Shown: piece by piece, positions 46,103-56,777 of the stretch
Layout: every line of letters begins with the position of its first letter
Position numbering within the stretch: position 1 is the first letter of the stretch
Assembly (NCBI RefSeq): GCF_007670255.1
Contig: NZ_SZVS01000001.1
Coordinates: forward strand, 1-64,000
Direction: 5' to 3'
Source: Paenarthrobacter nicotinovorans
GTDB lineage: Bacteria > Actinomycetota > Actinomycetes > Actinomycetales > Micrococcaceae
Length of the DNA stretch: 64,000 nucleotides
Notes under the pieces: generated by a model
The model's database searches: none
What the model saw: only the letters and a program-made list of their open reading frames with translations
What the model was told of the DNA's origin: nothing
Program-made: the position numbers and the translations under genes

Positions 46103-47504
46103 GACCCTCACCGCAGTGCTTCCCACCGAAACCGGTGTCCTGGACGTCACCAGTCCCTTCGACCACCGCACTGTGGGGAGTATCAAACTCACTGACCTCG
46201 ACGAGGTGGCAGATGTCCTTGCCACCGCACGGGCCGGAGCCGAGGCATCGGCAGCGCTCTCCCGCAATGACCGGGGCAGAATCCTGGACCGCGCCGCGCA
46301 GTCCATCGAAGAACGCAGCGAAATTTTTGCCCGGACCATTGTCAATGAAGCCGGAAAGACCATCCGCCAGGCGCGCAAGGAGGTCCTGAGGGCAGTCAAC
46401 ACCCTTCGGTTGTCAGCTGCGGAGGCCCGGCGCAACGCCGGTGAGGTCGTCCCCTTTGACGCGTACGAAGGATCCGAGGACCGGCAGGGCTGGTTCTCCC
46501 GTGAACCGCTGGGAATCATCCTGGCCATCACGCCTTTCAACGATCCCCTTAACCTGGTAGCCCACAAGGTGGGGCCTGCAATCGCTGGAGGCAACGCCGT
46601 CGTTCTTAAACCTTCGGCACTGACTCCGCTGTCCGCGCAGCTGCTGGCGGAAACTTTGTTCGAAGCGGGACTCCCGGACACTGTACTGACCCTCGTACAC
46701 GGCGGCCGCGAGGTCGCCCGGAAGATCCTGTCCGCCCCGGACGTACGCATGGTGTCCTTCACCGGCGGCTTCTCAACTGGGGAGGACATCGCAAGGACGG
46801 CGGGACTCAAGAAGCTGGCCATGGACCTTGGTGGAAATGCTCCCGTCATCGTCATGGACGACGCCGACCTGCAGAAGGCGGTCGAGTCCTGCGTCTCCGG
46901 GGCGTTCTGGGCAGCTGGGCAGAACTGCGTGGGAGTCCAGCGCATTCTGGTTCACAGCTCCGTCTACCAGGAGTTCAAGACCAGGTTCCTGGCCGAAACG
47001 GCGGCGCTGGTGTTGGGCGACCCGAGTGACGGGAAGACCGACGTCGGACCGATGATCACCGCCGGGGCCGCCGCAACGATCATGGAGAAGATTCGCTTGG
47101 CCGTCGACGCCGGTGCAGTCCTGCTGGCCGGCGGCAAGAGCTTCGGAAACCTGGTTCAGCCGACCGTGGCCGAGGCGGTTCCCGAAGACAGCCGGCTGTG
47201 GCAGGAAGAAGCCTTCGGGCCACTTGTGATGCTGCGGCCAGTGGATTCCCTGCAGGAAGCCGTGGACGTTGCCAACTCGATCGACTTCAGCCTTCATGCC
47301 GGGATCTTCACATCTTCACTCGGCAATGCCATGGGCGCAGCCAAGCAGATCCAGGCAGGTGGCGTGATGATCAACGATTCCTCCGACTACCGCTTCGACG
47401 GCATGCCGTTCGGCGGCTTCAAATTCGGCAGCCTGGGCCGCGAAGGAGTCCGCTTCGCCTACGAGGACATGACCCAGCCCAAGGTCATCTGCATCAAGAA
47501 CTGA
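46095..47504 (+). CDS. Aldehyde dehydrogenase, probable aspartate-semialdehyde to aspartate oxidase
   Basis: A 469-residue NAD(P)-dependent [34 protein letters not shown] is the cofactor region, and the nucleophile is C278 in GQNCVGVQR. The motif normally written LELGGNAP is here MDLGGNAP, with Asp (D244) in place of the general-base Glu. Such changes occur in some subfamilies and may set substrate or rate. The gene overlaps the homoserine dehydrogenase and precedes the aspartase, which points to non-phosphorylating oxidation of L-aspartate semialdehyde. The reaction is inferred from context. Confidence 0.85.
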   Translation: MSETLTAVLPTETGVLDVTSPFDHRTVGSIKLTDLDEVADVLATARAGAEASAALSRNDRGRILDRAAQSIEERSEIFARTIVNEAGKTIRQARKEVLRAVNTLRLSAAEARRNAGEVVPFDAYEGSEDRQGWFSREPLGIILAITPFNDPLNLVAHKVGPAIAGGNAVVLKPSALTPLSAQLLAETLFEAGLPDTVLTLVHGGREVARKILSAPDVRMVSFTGGFSTGEDIARTAGLKKLAMDLGGNAPVIVMDDADLQKAVESCVSGAFWAAGQNCVGVQRILVHSSVYQEFKTRFLAETAALVLGDPSDGKTDVGPMITAGAAATIMEKIRLAVDAGAVLLAGGKSFGNLVQPTVAEAVPEDSRLWQEEAFGPLVMLRPVDSLQEAVDVANSIDFSLHAGIFTSSLGNAMGAAKQIQAGGVMINDSSDYRFDGMPFGGFKFGSLGREGVRFAYEDMTQPKVICIKN

Positions 47505-47517
47505 CGGGAGGAGTACC

Positions 47518-48935
<1,418 letters not shown>

Positions 48936-48939
<4 letters not shown>

Positions 48940-49385
48940 ACGGAACCCCTGCGGATCACATTGGAGAGCGTCATGGCCGTAACGGTGTCGGCCACGCCGG
49001 GAATGGCGGCGATCTCCTCCCAGATCTCCTGAACGCGGCCAAGAGAACGGGCTTCCACCCGGACAATCAAGTCAAAGTCGCCACTCAGGACATCACAAAG
49101 GACTACTTCGGGGATGGCACGGAGCGCAGCCAGGACATCAGCTCCGCGCATGCGGTCCTTGCGGTAAACCATGAGGAACGCCGAGACGGAGTCCTGTCCG
49201 TCGCCACCGGCCACCACCGTGTAGCCCTGGATGTAGCCGTGCCGCTCCATCCTTTCGATCCGCTGCCGAACCGCGTTCCTTGACAGCATCACCTTGCTGG
49301 CAAGGACCGCGTGGGGGACCCGGGCGTTCCTGGTTAATTCCGCGAGGATGCTTTGGTCAATACCGTCCAGGCCTGGTCGTTCCAT
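48936..49385 (-). CDS. Lrp/AsnC-family transcriptional regulator
   Basis: A 149-residue protein with LDGIDQSILAELTRNARVPHAVLASKVMLSRNAVRQRIERMERHGYIQGYTVV as winged helix-turn-helix. The RAM ligand domain follows (VSAFLMVYRKDRM...VLCDVLSGDFDLIVRVEARSLGRVQEIWEEIAAIPGVADTVTAMTLS). Lrp proteins sense amino acids. Its stop overlaps by four bases the stop of the opposed aspartase, placing it as the probable regulator of the homoserine/aspartate genes. ATG 49385 chosen; 49394 is possible. Confidence 0.88.
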
Positions 49386-49456
49386 GAGTCCCATCCACAA
49401 ATAAGCACACAGACGCAAAGTACAGCGCCTGCTTTGACCGAAAGGCCCAAGAAGAA

Positions 49457-50176
49457 ATGATACGTCGACAGCCCCGCGAGCCAGCTGCGGGGGAATTCAC
49501 GTGCATCCTTTTCGATATGGACGGCACGTTGGTCGACTCCGCCGAAGGCGTGATTGGGAGCGCAGTTGCGGCCCTGGCGGCAGTCGGGGTCGAGCCACCC
49601 GGCAGGGAGGAACTGATGTCCTATGTGGGTCCGCCAATGATCGAGTCGTTCCGTTCGCTTCCGGGCATGGACGAAGAGCGGGCCCGCTTGGCTCTCAAGC
49701 ACTACAGGAGGCACTACGCCGAAAGGGGATCCGGGAAAGCGCGGCTTTTTGACGGCATACAAGCGCTTCTCCAAGCAATCCAAGACGGCCTCCCGATGGC
49801 TGTAGCCACCTCCAAGATTGAGGACCAAGCCCTCAGGGTGGCCAGTTTGTTGGGGATCGATAAGCACTTCCTTGACATCTGCGGAGCCTCAGACGCCTTG
49901 GACCGGTCACGCAAGAAGGATGTCATCGCCGAGTCCCTGCGGCGGCTCCAGTCGCAGGGCGTGGACGTGGCCAGGCCCGTCATGGTGGGAGACAGGATCT
50001 ACGACGTCGAGGGAGCCGCCTGCTTTGGGATCCCCACAGTTTTCGCTCTGTGGGGCTACGGCACTCACGAAGAGCTGGCAGGTGCCGCCGCCGTCGCGGC
50101 CCATCCGAAGGATGTGGCTTCCATTGTGCTTGGCCGGTCGCTCGTCACCCATGAAGCCTGCGCCAGTCTTCAATAA
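49457..50176 (+). CDS. HAD-superfamily hydrolase (phosphoglycolate phosphatase-like)
   Basis: A 239-residue class I HAD phosphatase. Motif I is LFDMDGTLVDSAEG with the nucleophilic Asp near residue 20, motif II is AVATSK, then a Lys in RSRKKDVIAESL, and motif IV VMVGDRIYDVEGAACFGI. The cap domain resembles Gph/PpaX. Substrate is not evident. It is divergent from the Lrp gene and may have nothing to do with amino-acid degradation. Confidence 0.85.
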   Translation: MIRRQPREPAAGEFTCILFDMDGTLVDSAEGVIGSAVAALAAVGVEPPGREELMSYVGPPMIESFRSLPGMDEERARLALKHYRRHYAERGSGKARLFDGIQALLQAIQDGLPMAVATSKIEDQALRVASLLGIDKHFLDICGASDALDRSRKKDVIAESLRRLQSQGVDVARPVMVGDRIYDVEGAACFGIPTVFALWGYGTHEELAGAAAVAAHPKDVASIVLGRSLVTHEACASLQ

Positions 50177-50635
50177 AGAGCCACTCTCGGGAGGCCGCCC
50201 GGTGGCACAGCCAACAAAATTCCATTGCTACGACAACTCACGGGCAGTTATTCTTCGACTGTGGAACTGGCCGTGCCGCAGGTCTTCCATCCGCCGCCGC
50301 ATCCGGCCCGGCGTTTCGGACGGCATAAGTGCCGCCGTCAGGGTTCACCCGTACCGCCTAACAAACGCATGGTCTCCGCCCAATGGGTGATGCGTTTCTC
50401 TGCAGGACTGTGAGGAGATCACCGTGTTCGTAATAGTCCATCATCAGGCGTCCTGAAGCGGATAGCTGTGCCTGCGGGCATTCCCTGTGCTGGGCGGCCA
50501 GTGGGAGTCTGCTGAGTTTCCGTCCTTCTTTGTCGCCGAGCGACGAGACCATGTTCGTGTAACGAATGTGGCGCCTAGGTTTTCCATACCTGCGGATTCT
50601 GGCCTTGGACGGCCATTCGAATCGAAGGACCAGTC
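50177..50635. other. 459-base intergenic region with hairpins
   Basis: No gene is convincing here. GACGGC/GCCGTC (50319-50339) and AAACGCAT/ATGCGTTT (50363-50397, followed by CTCT) are hairpins that may end the HAD transcript. TTCGT-GTA-ACGAA at 50554-50566, 70 bases before the copper-oxidase start, is operator-like. The rest probably holds the promoter of that gene. Confidence 0.45.
50554..50566. promoter_or_regulatory. Inverted repeat upstream of the copper-radical oxidase
   Basis: TTCGT (50554-50558) and ACGAA (50562-50566) around a three-base spacer form a 13-base operator-like repeat located about 70 bases before the ATG. Confidence 0.4.
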
Positions 50636-53600
50636 ATGCAACGCATCGTTTCTTCACGTGCCCTCATACTCTTTGCGAGCCTCTCCCTTGCAGTCTCCGG
50701 GTCAATCATGAGTCTGCTTCCGGCAGCTGCGCCCGCCGCGGCGGCCGTTCCGCTGGCAACAGACCGGATCGTCAGCACGCACCAAAGTGCCGCCTCCACG
50801 CGAATCGTCTCGCCCGCCTTCACGACAAGCCAGACGAACGAACTCCTTCTCGCTTTCCTCTCATCCGACGGACCAAAGGCCACCGGAGGAGCCTCTTTCT
50901 CGTCGGTGTCAGGTGGCGGCCTCTCCTGGCGTTTGCGCAAACGGACCAACTCCCAATATGGCACTGCGGAGATTTGGCAGGCCGTCGCTCCGAGCGTGCT
51001 GACCAACGTCACTGTCACGGCCGCCAACTCGGGTTCCTACCAATCGTCGATGACGGTGGCGACCTTTGTCGGCGCGGACCTGGGCATTGACGGCGCTGTT
51101 GGAACAGGGAACGCCACCACTGGGGCTCCGAGCGCTTCCCTGACTACAACACGTGCCGGTTCGTGGGTGTGGGGAGTGGGAAATGATTGGGACAGGGCCA
51201 CCGCCCGCACCGCCGGCGCTGGACAGACGAAGGTCGACGAATTCCTTTCGAGCCAAGGCGATACGTTCTGGGTCCAGCGCCAGAGCGCAATAACGACGGC
51301 GGCACCTCCTGCCGTCGTGGCGATCAACGACACGGCACCTACCACTGACCAATGGAACCTCTCCGTCATTGAAATTCTTCCGGCGTCAGCGGCAACAGGT
51401 GACACCACCGCACCCGTGATCTCCGCTGTGTCTGCCGGCACGCCCGGTGCCAGTGGAGCAACCATCACCTGGACCACGGACGAAACTTCCACCTCGCAAG
51501 TGGAATACGGCACCACCACTGCATATGGCCAAAGCACGGTTCAAAATTCGATGCTTCAGACCGCGCACTCGGAGGCTGTGGCCGGGCTTTCGCCAGGCAC
51601 CCTTTACCACTACCGGGTGAAATCCGCTGATGCTGCAAGCAACGTTGCTGTCTCGGCGGACTCGACCTTCACCACCGCGGGCGGCGGTTCCGGCACGGAT
51701 CCGGCGGTGGTCGGCTCGTGGGGTCCTGTCGTGGCGTGGCCGGAGGTGTCCATTCACGCTGCCCTGACACCGACCGGGAAAGTTCTCACCTGGCAGGGCG
51801 ACTTCTCCCAAGGCGGCCAGCAGTACCTGCTTGATCCCGCGACAGGCAACTACATTCAGGTGCCGAGCGCTGCCGCCGACCTCTTCTGCGCAGGTCAAGC
51901 GGTCCTGCCCGACGGCCGCATCCTCGTCGTCGGCGGAACCTCTACAAGCGGCGGGCTGGGAATCCGCACTGTGACTGCCTTCGAACCTGCCTCGGAAACC
52001 TGGCAAACCCTGGCGCCCATGAACCATCCGCGGTGGTATCCAACAGCGACGACGTTGGCCGACGGACGCGTGTTGGTGACCTCTGGTTCGAACACCAGCT
52101 TGTCCGACCTCGTGCCCATCCCTGAGATCTATTCGCCCACCACGAACTCGTGGACCGACTTGACGGGTGCCAGCCGGACAATCCCGTACTACCCCTTCAT
52201 GTATCAGCTGCCTGATGGCCGAGTCCTCCAGTCAGGGGCGTCCGAACAAGCCACCTCGACCCTGGCGCTGAATGTGTCGACGCAGCAATGGACCACCGTG
52301 GACTCCCGTGTCCTGGACGGCGCGTCTATCGCGAACTTCGCTCCGGGCAAATTCATCAAGGCAGGATCGGCTTCCGACAGTGGATTCACGGGCCAGTCCA
52401 CCAACACCGCCTATACCCTGGACATGAATTCGCAAAGCCCGGCATGGCAGGCCACGGCAGCAATGGCGTTTCCCCGTAGCTTCGTGAACTTGACCAACCT
52501 GCCCGATGGCACAGTCCTTGCTACAGGAGGAGGCACTGACAAATCGGGTCAGGATGTCACCAAAGCCGTGATGCAGGCCGAGCTGTGGCAACCGTCATCG
52601 GGGACGTGGAGCACCCTTGCGCCGATGTCTGTTCCCCGCCTCTATCATTCGGTGGCGGTCTTGCTCCCGGATGGTCGCGTCTTCGTTTCCGGCAGCGGCG
52701 GGGACGAAGGGGTCACAGACCAGAGGAGTTACCAGATGTACTCCCCGCCGTATCTCTTCAAAGGACCACGGCCGAGCATCTCCAGTGTGCCCGGTAGTGC
52801 CCAATACGGTTCAACGGCGTTCATCGGCACACCCGACGCGTCCCGTATTCAATCCGTCTCACTGATCAAGACAGGATCAGTGACCCACGCCTTCGACGAG
52901 AACGCCCGGGCCATGAGCCTGAACTTCTCCCAGGCCGCCGGTGGTCTCAACGTCCAAATGCCTGTTAACGGCAACTATGCCCCTCCCGGGTACTATCTGC
53001 TTTCGATCGTAGACGCCAATGGTGTTCCTTCCACGGCTGGAATGATCAGGTTGCCGGCGCCGGGTCAGGACACAACCCCTCCATCGGCTCCGACGGGCCT
53101 GGTTGCCTCGGCTTCTGCCGGGCAGATCGCTTTGACGTGGACGGCCAGTACGGACAATGTGGGTGTCTCCTCCTACCGGGTTACCCGCGACGGAGCCGTG
53201 ATCGGGACCTCGCCATCGTCAAGTTACTCCGACGGATCGGTTGTCGCCGGGACGACTTACACCTACACCGTCGCCGCCCTCGACGCGGCAGGCAACGTCA
53301 GCCCGCCGTCGAACAATGCCACGGCGCAAGCCGTCGCAGCGCCTCCCGGCGTCACGGTCGACAAGATCGTTTCGGTCCACCAAGGCACCAGCACGACGAC
53401 GATCAGCGCCCCTGGCGTGACGACCACCGGCTCCAACGAAGTTCTCCTTGCTTTCATCAGTTCGGACGGTCCGAACACCGCAGGGTCTGCCCGGATCGCC
53501 ACAGTGTCCGGCGGCGGGCTCACCTGGGCGCTGCGGCAAAGATCCAACACGCAGCCAGGCACTGCAGAGATCTGGCAAGCCGTCGCCCCGGGCCCGCTGT

Positions 53601-53986
53601 CCAACGTGACCGTCACGGCCACACAGGCCTCGGGCAGCTGGCAGGCCGCCATGACGGTGGTCGCCTTCCGCGGGGCGGACAGCACCACGGGTGCAACACT
53701 GGGTGCGAATGCCTCCTCAGGAGCGCCAACTGCCACTCTCACCACGACGAGGGCCGGCTCCTGGGTGTGGGGCGTCGGTACGGACTGGTCCAACCCCATA
53801 GCGCGCACGCCTGGGTCGAACCAAACACTCGTCGACCAGTTCCTGGCGCCAGCGGGGGACACCTACTGGGTCCAACGACAGAACTCCGCCACACCGTCGA
53901 ACGGGACCTCGGTGACCATCAATGACACGTCCCCAACAACGGACCGGTGGAATCTCGCGATCATCGAAGTTGCGGCCGCGCCCTAG
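50636..53986 (+). CDS. Secreted copper-radical (galactose/glyoxal oxidase-like) multidomain protein
   Basis: A 1116-residue exported protein. Residues 1-36 are a signal peptide. A beta module (about 39-250), a fibronectin III domain (about 258-345), a kelch beta-propeller oxidase domain (about 354-700), its C-terminal Ig-like DUF1929 domain (about 700-805), a second FN3 (about 808-900) and a second copy of the first beta module (about 905-1116) follow. The copper-radical ligands are in place: C418 in LFCAGQ and Y468 in RWYPT (the Cys-Tyr pair), Y670 and H671 in RLYHS, and H751 in VTHAF. It should oxidise an alcohol or aldehyde to make H2O2 outside the cell. The flanking modules probably bind polysaccharide or cell wall. 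Confidence 0.88.
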   Translation: MQRIVSSRALILFASLSLAVSGSIMSLLPAAAPAAAAVPLATDRIVSTHQSAASTRIVSPAFTTSQTNELLLAFLSSDGPKATGGASFSSVSGGGLSWRLRKRTNSQYGTAEIWQAVAPSVLTNVTVTAANSGSYQSSMTVATFVGADLGIDGAVGTGNATTGAPSASLTTTRAGSWVWGVGNDWDRATARTAGAGQTKVDEFLSSQGDTFWVQRQSAITTAAPPAVVAINDTAPTTDQWNLSVIEILPASAATGDTTAPVISAVSAGTPGASGATITWTTDETSTSQVEYGTTTAYGQSTVQNSMLQTAHSEAVAGLSPGTLYHYRVKSADAASNVAVSADSTFTTAGGGSGTDPAVVGSWGPVVAWPEVSIHAALTPTGKVLTWQGDFSQGGQQYLLDPATGNYIQVPSAAADLFCAGQAVLPDGRILVVGGTSTSGGLGIRTVTAFEPASETWQTLAPMNHPRWYPTATTLADGRVLVTSGSNTSLSDLVPIPEIYSPTTNSWTDLTGASRTIPYYPFMYQLPDGRVLQSGASEQATSTLALNVSTQQWTTVDSRVLDGASIANFAPGKFIKAGSASDSGFTGQSTNTAYTLDMNSQSPAWQATAAMAFPRSFVNLTNLPDGTVLATGGGTDKSGQDVTKAVMQAELWQPSSGTWSTLAPMSVPRLYHSVAVLLPDGRVFVSGSGGDEGVTDQRSYQMYSPPYLFKGPRPSISSVPGSAQYGSTAFIGTPDASRIQSVSLIKTGSVTHAFDENARAMSLNFSQAAGGLNVQMPVNGNYAPPGYYLLSIVDANGVPSTAGMIRLPAPGQDTTPPSAPTGLVASASAGQIALTWTASTDNVGVSSYRVTRDGAVIGTSPSSSYSDGSVVAGTTYTYTVAALDAAGNVSPPSNNATAQAVAAPPGVTVDKIVSVHQGTSTTTISAPGVTTTGSNEVLLAFISSDGPNTAGSARIATVSGGGLTWALRQRSNTQPGTAEIWQAVAPGPLSNVTVTATQASGSWQAAMTVVAFRGADSTTGATLGANASSGAPTATLTTTRAGSWVWGVGTDWSNPIARTPGSNQTLVDQFLAPAGDTYWVQRQNSATPSNGTSVTINDTSPTTDRWNLAIIEVAAAP

Positions 53987-54058
53987 CCCTGGGCGCGTCC
54001 ACGTTCAGGCGTGAGCTGCCAAGCGAATGAAGTAAGGCTCCAACCTTTTCAGGCTCTC

Positions 54059-55048
54059 CTACTCGAACAAGACGTCCACTACGACCTGCGTCACTTTATG
54101 AATGATGTCGGTACGTTCTGCAACGCTGCCTAAGTCTTCACCCCTGGTGTAAACAACCAGTGCGTAGCTGTGTCCGTCCTTGTCCAATATTGCGGCATCG
54201 TGCAGCTCGCCGCCCAGCTCCCCGTACTTGTGGTACACCTTGACGTCCCCGGGGACGGCCGCCGGAATGAGCGTTTCATCGTTCGTGTTCTGCATCATGG
54301 ACAATAACTGCGTTGTGTCCTCGGCATTGAGCAGGCTCCCGGAGTACAGCCGACCGAGGATGCGGGCCATGTCCGCGGGGGTGAGGGTGTTCGTTTCCGG
54401 GTCGTACTGCATGCCCAATGAATCCGCGTACTCGCTCAGCTCCTGGAAGCCGATGGCATCCATGATCAGTGACCAGGAGTCATTGTCGCTCTGCTGGATC
54501 ATGGCCTGCAATTGAAAGGATGCCGGATAGGCGCCCAGCAGCTCGTTGAGTGTTGCCGCGCCGGTTTCAACAAGGTGGTAATACGCTTCGGCTGCCAGTA
54601 CCTTGGCGGTGCTCGCAGCCACGAAGGGTTCCTCGACGCCGTACTCGTGGACTTCCTTGTCCTCGCCGCCGGCTGTCACATCCAGGAGCGCTACCCCGAT
54701 CTGATATTCCGGGTAGGCGTCGATAACGTCGTTGATCTTGCGCTCCAGGTCAGGGTCATTGATGGAGTCGGCCGCTGCCACCCCTGGCGCGGAGGGCGCA
54801 GACGTCGGCAGAGAAAGGGCAACCGCCGGTGGAGTCGATTGTTGCACCGAAGTCGTCTTGGACGCGGCGTTGGATGTAGCGCGGGCCTGGGTCGCAGTGT
54901 GGACGCTGACCGACACCACCGTTGCCAGAAGGAGGGCGCAAGCCCCTATGAAGAGCGCACGTTTTCGGTGAATGGCGCGCGAACGGCGTCGGGCACGGCC
55001 GATCGTGCAGGTCTTTGGCCCAGGCTGCTCCAGGTTGCTTTCGTCCAC
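54059..55048 (-). CDS. Exported beta-lactamase-fold serine hydrolase
   Basis: An Arg/Lys-rich N-terminus (RARRRSRAIHRKR) and one hydrophobic segment (ALFIGACALLLATVVSVSV) form a signal or membrane anchor, then an Ala/Ser/Pro linker. The penicillin-binding fold follows, with S146xxK149 in AASTAKVL and S187-D188-N189 in QQSDNDSW. The third motif reads HKYGELGG in place of KTG/KSG. It is a class A beta-lactamase relative, but the odd third box makes hydrolysis of beta-lactams uncertain. The GTG start at 55048 gives 329 residues; the N-terminus is not fixed and frames remain open upstream to 55213. Confidence 0.75.
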   Translation of the reverse strand: MDESNLEQPGPKTCTIGRARRRSRAIHRKRALFIGACALLLATVVSVSVHTATQARATSNAASKTTSVQQSTPPAVALSLPTSAPSAPGVAAADSINDPDLERKINDVIDAYPEYQIGVALLDVTAGGEDKEVHEYGVEEPFVAASTAKVLAAEAYYHLVETGAATLNELLGAYPASFQLQAMIQQSDNDSWSLIMDAIGFQELSEYADSLGMQYDPETNTLTPADMARILGRLYSGSLLNAEDTTQLLSMMQNTNDETLIPAAVPGDVKVYHKYGELGGELHDAAILDKDGHSYALVVYTRGEDLGSVAERTDIIHKVTQVVVDVLFE

Positions 55049-55300
55049 GTCCGCAACGCTAAGAGTGGAACCTATGCCGCAGCTATGAACCAACTGTTTT
55101 TGTGTTGAGCTCCGAACTGGATGAGGGTCAGCATGGCACACAAGACAGAACCCGCGCCGAGCGTTAACTCCACCCAACTCGGCGCACCCTAAATCCTCGA
55201 AACAAATTGACAAGATTTATAAAACGCAGAACTGATTAATCTTCATTCTCAATCCATCGCAATTAGATGCGCTATAGGGGGATAAGTATTGTCAAGCAAA

Positions 55301-55334
55301 AGGGTGGGTGTCTCCCAAAGGAAACACCCACCCT
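55301..55334 (-). terminator. Terminator of the surface-protein gene
   Basis: AGGGTGGGTGT (55301-55311) pairs over 11 bp with ACACCCACCCT (55324-55334). On the minus strand it is followed by TTTTGCTTGAC. It lies 15 bases after the stop at 55350. Confidence 0.85.
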
Positions 55335-55349
55335 GCCTTGCTTCTCCAG

Positions 55350-55937
55350 TTACTGCTTGGATGCGTTGATACTGCTGCGCCTGCGTGCGACCACCACCGA
55401 AGCGGTGCCTGCGGCCAGGACGCTGGCGCCCACCAGCCCCCATGCGACCAGGCCGGGTTCGGCGGCTGTGTTGGTCGGCGCCGCCGCAGTTCCGGCGTCG
55501 GTAACGCTGGACACGGAAACCAGATTGGTCCCGCCCTTTCCATTGCCATTGTTGCCGCGACCGTGGTTGCCGTTGTTGACACCGACCCGTGCAGAGCGAA
55601 CGTTGCCGGACGTGGCACCGGTAGCAACGACCTCGTATTGGCCAGCGTTTTCGAAGGTGATGCTGGTCGAGATGGAACCCTTGCTGTCGGCCGCCACGCT
55701 GAAGTTCGCCGGAGCGCTGCCCTTCGGGCCGCCCTTCTTCTCGAAGGTGACGTTGACGGTCTCGCCCGGGAAATATCCGGTGCCGGAAAAGGTGATGGTT
55801 TCGCCGCGGTCAATGTTGCCGTCGGAAACGGTCCCTTGCTCATTGCCCGGTGCGGGGTAGGTGCTGGCCACTGCCGGCGTTACGCCAGCGAAAACAACAA
55901 CTCCCGAAAGCATTAGTGTTGCGATGGTCTTTTTCAT
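55350..55937 (-). CDS. Small secreted, membrane-anchored surface protein
   Basis: A 195-residue protein. A signal peptide (MKKTIATLMLSGVVVFAGVTPAVAS) leads into an Ig-like beta domain (RGETITFSGTGYFPGETVNVTFEKK...NAGQYEVVATG), a Gly/Asn-rich linker (GNHGRGNNGNGKGG) and a C-terminal hydrophobic helix with a basic tail (LVAWGLVGASVLAAGTASVVVARRRSS). The end looks like a sortase sorting signal, but no LPxTG is present; AAEPGL stands in its place. So it may simply be membrane-anchored. Function is unknown. Confidence 0.8.
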   Translation of the reverse strand: MKKTIATLMLSGVVVFAGVTPAVASTYPAPGNEQGTVSDGNIDRGETITFSGTGYFPGETVNVTFEKKGGPKGSAPANFSVAADSKGSISTSITFENAGQYEVVATGATSGNVRSARVGVNNGNHGRGNNGNGKGGTNLVSVSSVTDAGTAAAPTNTAAEPGLVAWGLVGASVLAAGTASVVVARRRSSINASKQ

Positions 55938-56285
55938 TTTCTTCCTCGGGACGAGTTATGTAAATTCTGCCAGTTGCAAATTATTCGAGCAGCCAAAAGG
56001 CTGCACCCCCCATGCGTCCTGCCAGCGAAAGAGTATCAGTGGGGGAGGTGTGCGACAAGGGACGATGTATACGGTGACAAAAGATTAACTTATGCTTCAC
56101 GTGACAGGACTCTCTCGGTTATTCCAAGTAACAACATGAATTTATGACAAACTCAACAGCCCCAGTGACAGGCAGGTCATACCGTGCCCACGGCAAGCCC
56201 AGCCAGCCTCGGGCGGATTCAAGCACAGGCCCGGCAGGCATGTGGAGGCTCGCCCGCTCAGCCGCACTGGAGTAGCATCCGCCTC
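55938..56285. other. 348-base divergent intergenic region
   Basis: Between the surface protein and the VOC gene I see no gene. GCAGCC-AAAA-GGCTGC (55990-56005) is a tight hairpin on the surface-protein leader side. A C-run (56008-56013) can pair with GGGGGAGG near 56041. The AT-rich part at 56090-56160 probably carries promoters. Confidence 0.4.
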
Positions 56286-56675
56286 ATGGACCCGAGGTTG
56301 TTTGCCTACGTCAGTTATGTAGATGCTCCTGCAGCGCTGGACTGGTTGAAGCAGGTTGGTTTCACAGTTGTACGGCGCCAGGACGGAGCTGATGGGGCGG
56401 TGATTCATGCCGAAGTCCGGTTCGGAGACGCTGTGATCATGGTGGCCAGCGACGACGCCGAGTATCAGCGGCCACCCCTGGTGGGCAGGTCCACGGGGCA
56501 GGGGCTGTACTTGCTGACCGACGATGTCGACCGTTTCTACAGAAGAGCGTTGGACGCCGGTGCCACCAGCGTCATTGAACCAGAGGACACGGAGTGGGGC
56601 TCACGCAGGTGCAGGGTACTTGATCCGCAGGGACGCGAGTGGAGCGCAGGGACTTATGAGCCGGGAACGGTTTGA
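56286..56675 (+). CDS. VOC (glyoxalase/bleomycin-resistance fold) family protein
   Basis: A 129-residue protein with two beta-alpha-beta-beta-beta units: MDPRLFAYVSYVDAPAALDWLKQVGFTVVRR...GAVIHAEVRFGDAVIMVAS and GLYLLTDDVDRFYRRALDAGATSVIEPEDTEWGSRRCRVLDPQGREWSAGTY. This is the YybH/PhnB-like subgroup. The usual metal ligands are only partly kept (Glu in HAEVRF), so activity is uncertain. ATG 56286 marks the first strand; a longer upstream start is unlikely. Confidence 0.85.
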   Translation: MDPRLFAYVSYVDAPAALDWLKQVGFTVVRRQDGADGAVIHAEVRFGDAVIMVASDDAEYQRPPLVGRSTGQGLYLLTDDVDRFYRRALDAGATSVIEPEDTEWGSRRCRVLDPQGREWSAGTYEPGTV

Positions 56676-56777
56676 GCTGGCAACCAACTCCACCTCTCAC
56701 AGCTAACACGCAACCTTCACAGGCCGCGCATACGTCAGGCAAACCTCCGGCCTAGCCTGCCTCCGTAAAAAAGACGC

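Noticed and set aside
55350..55450. LPxTG sortase substrate
   Set aside because: The hydrophobic helix and Arg tail are present but no LPxTG or close variant precedes them; AAEPGL is not a sorting motif I can support.
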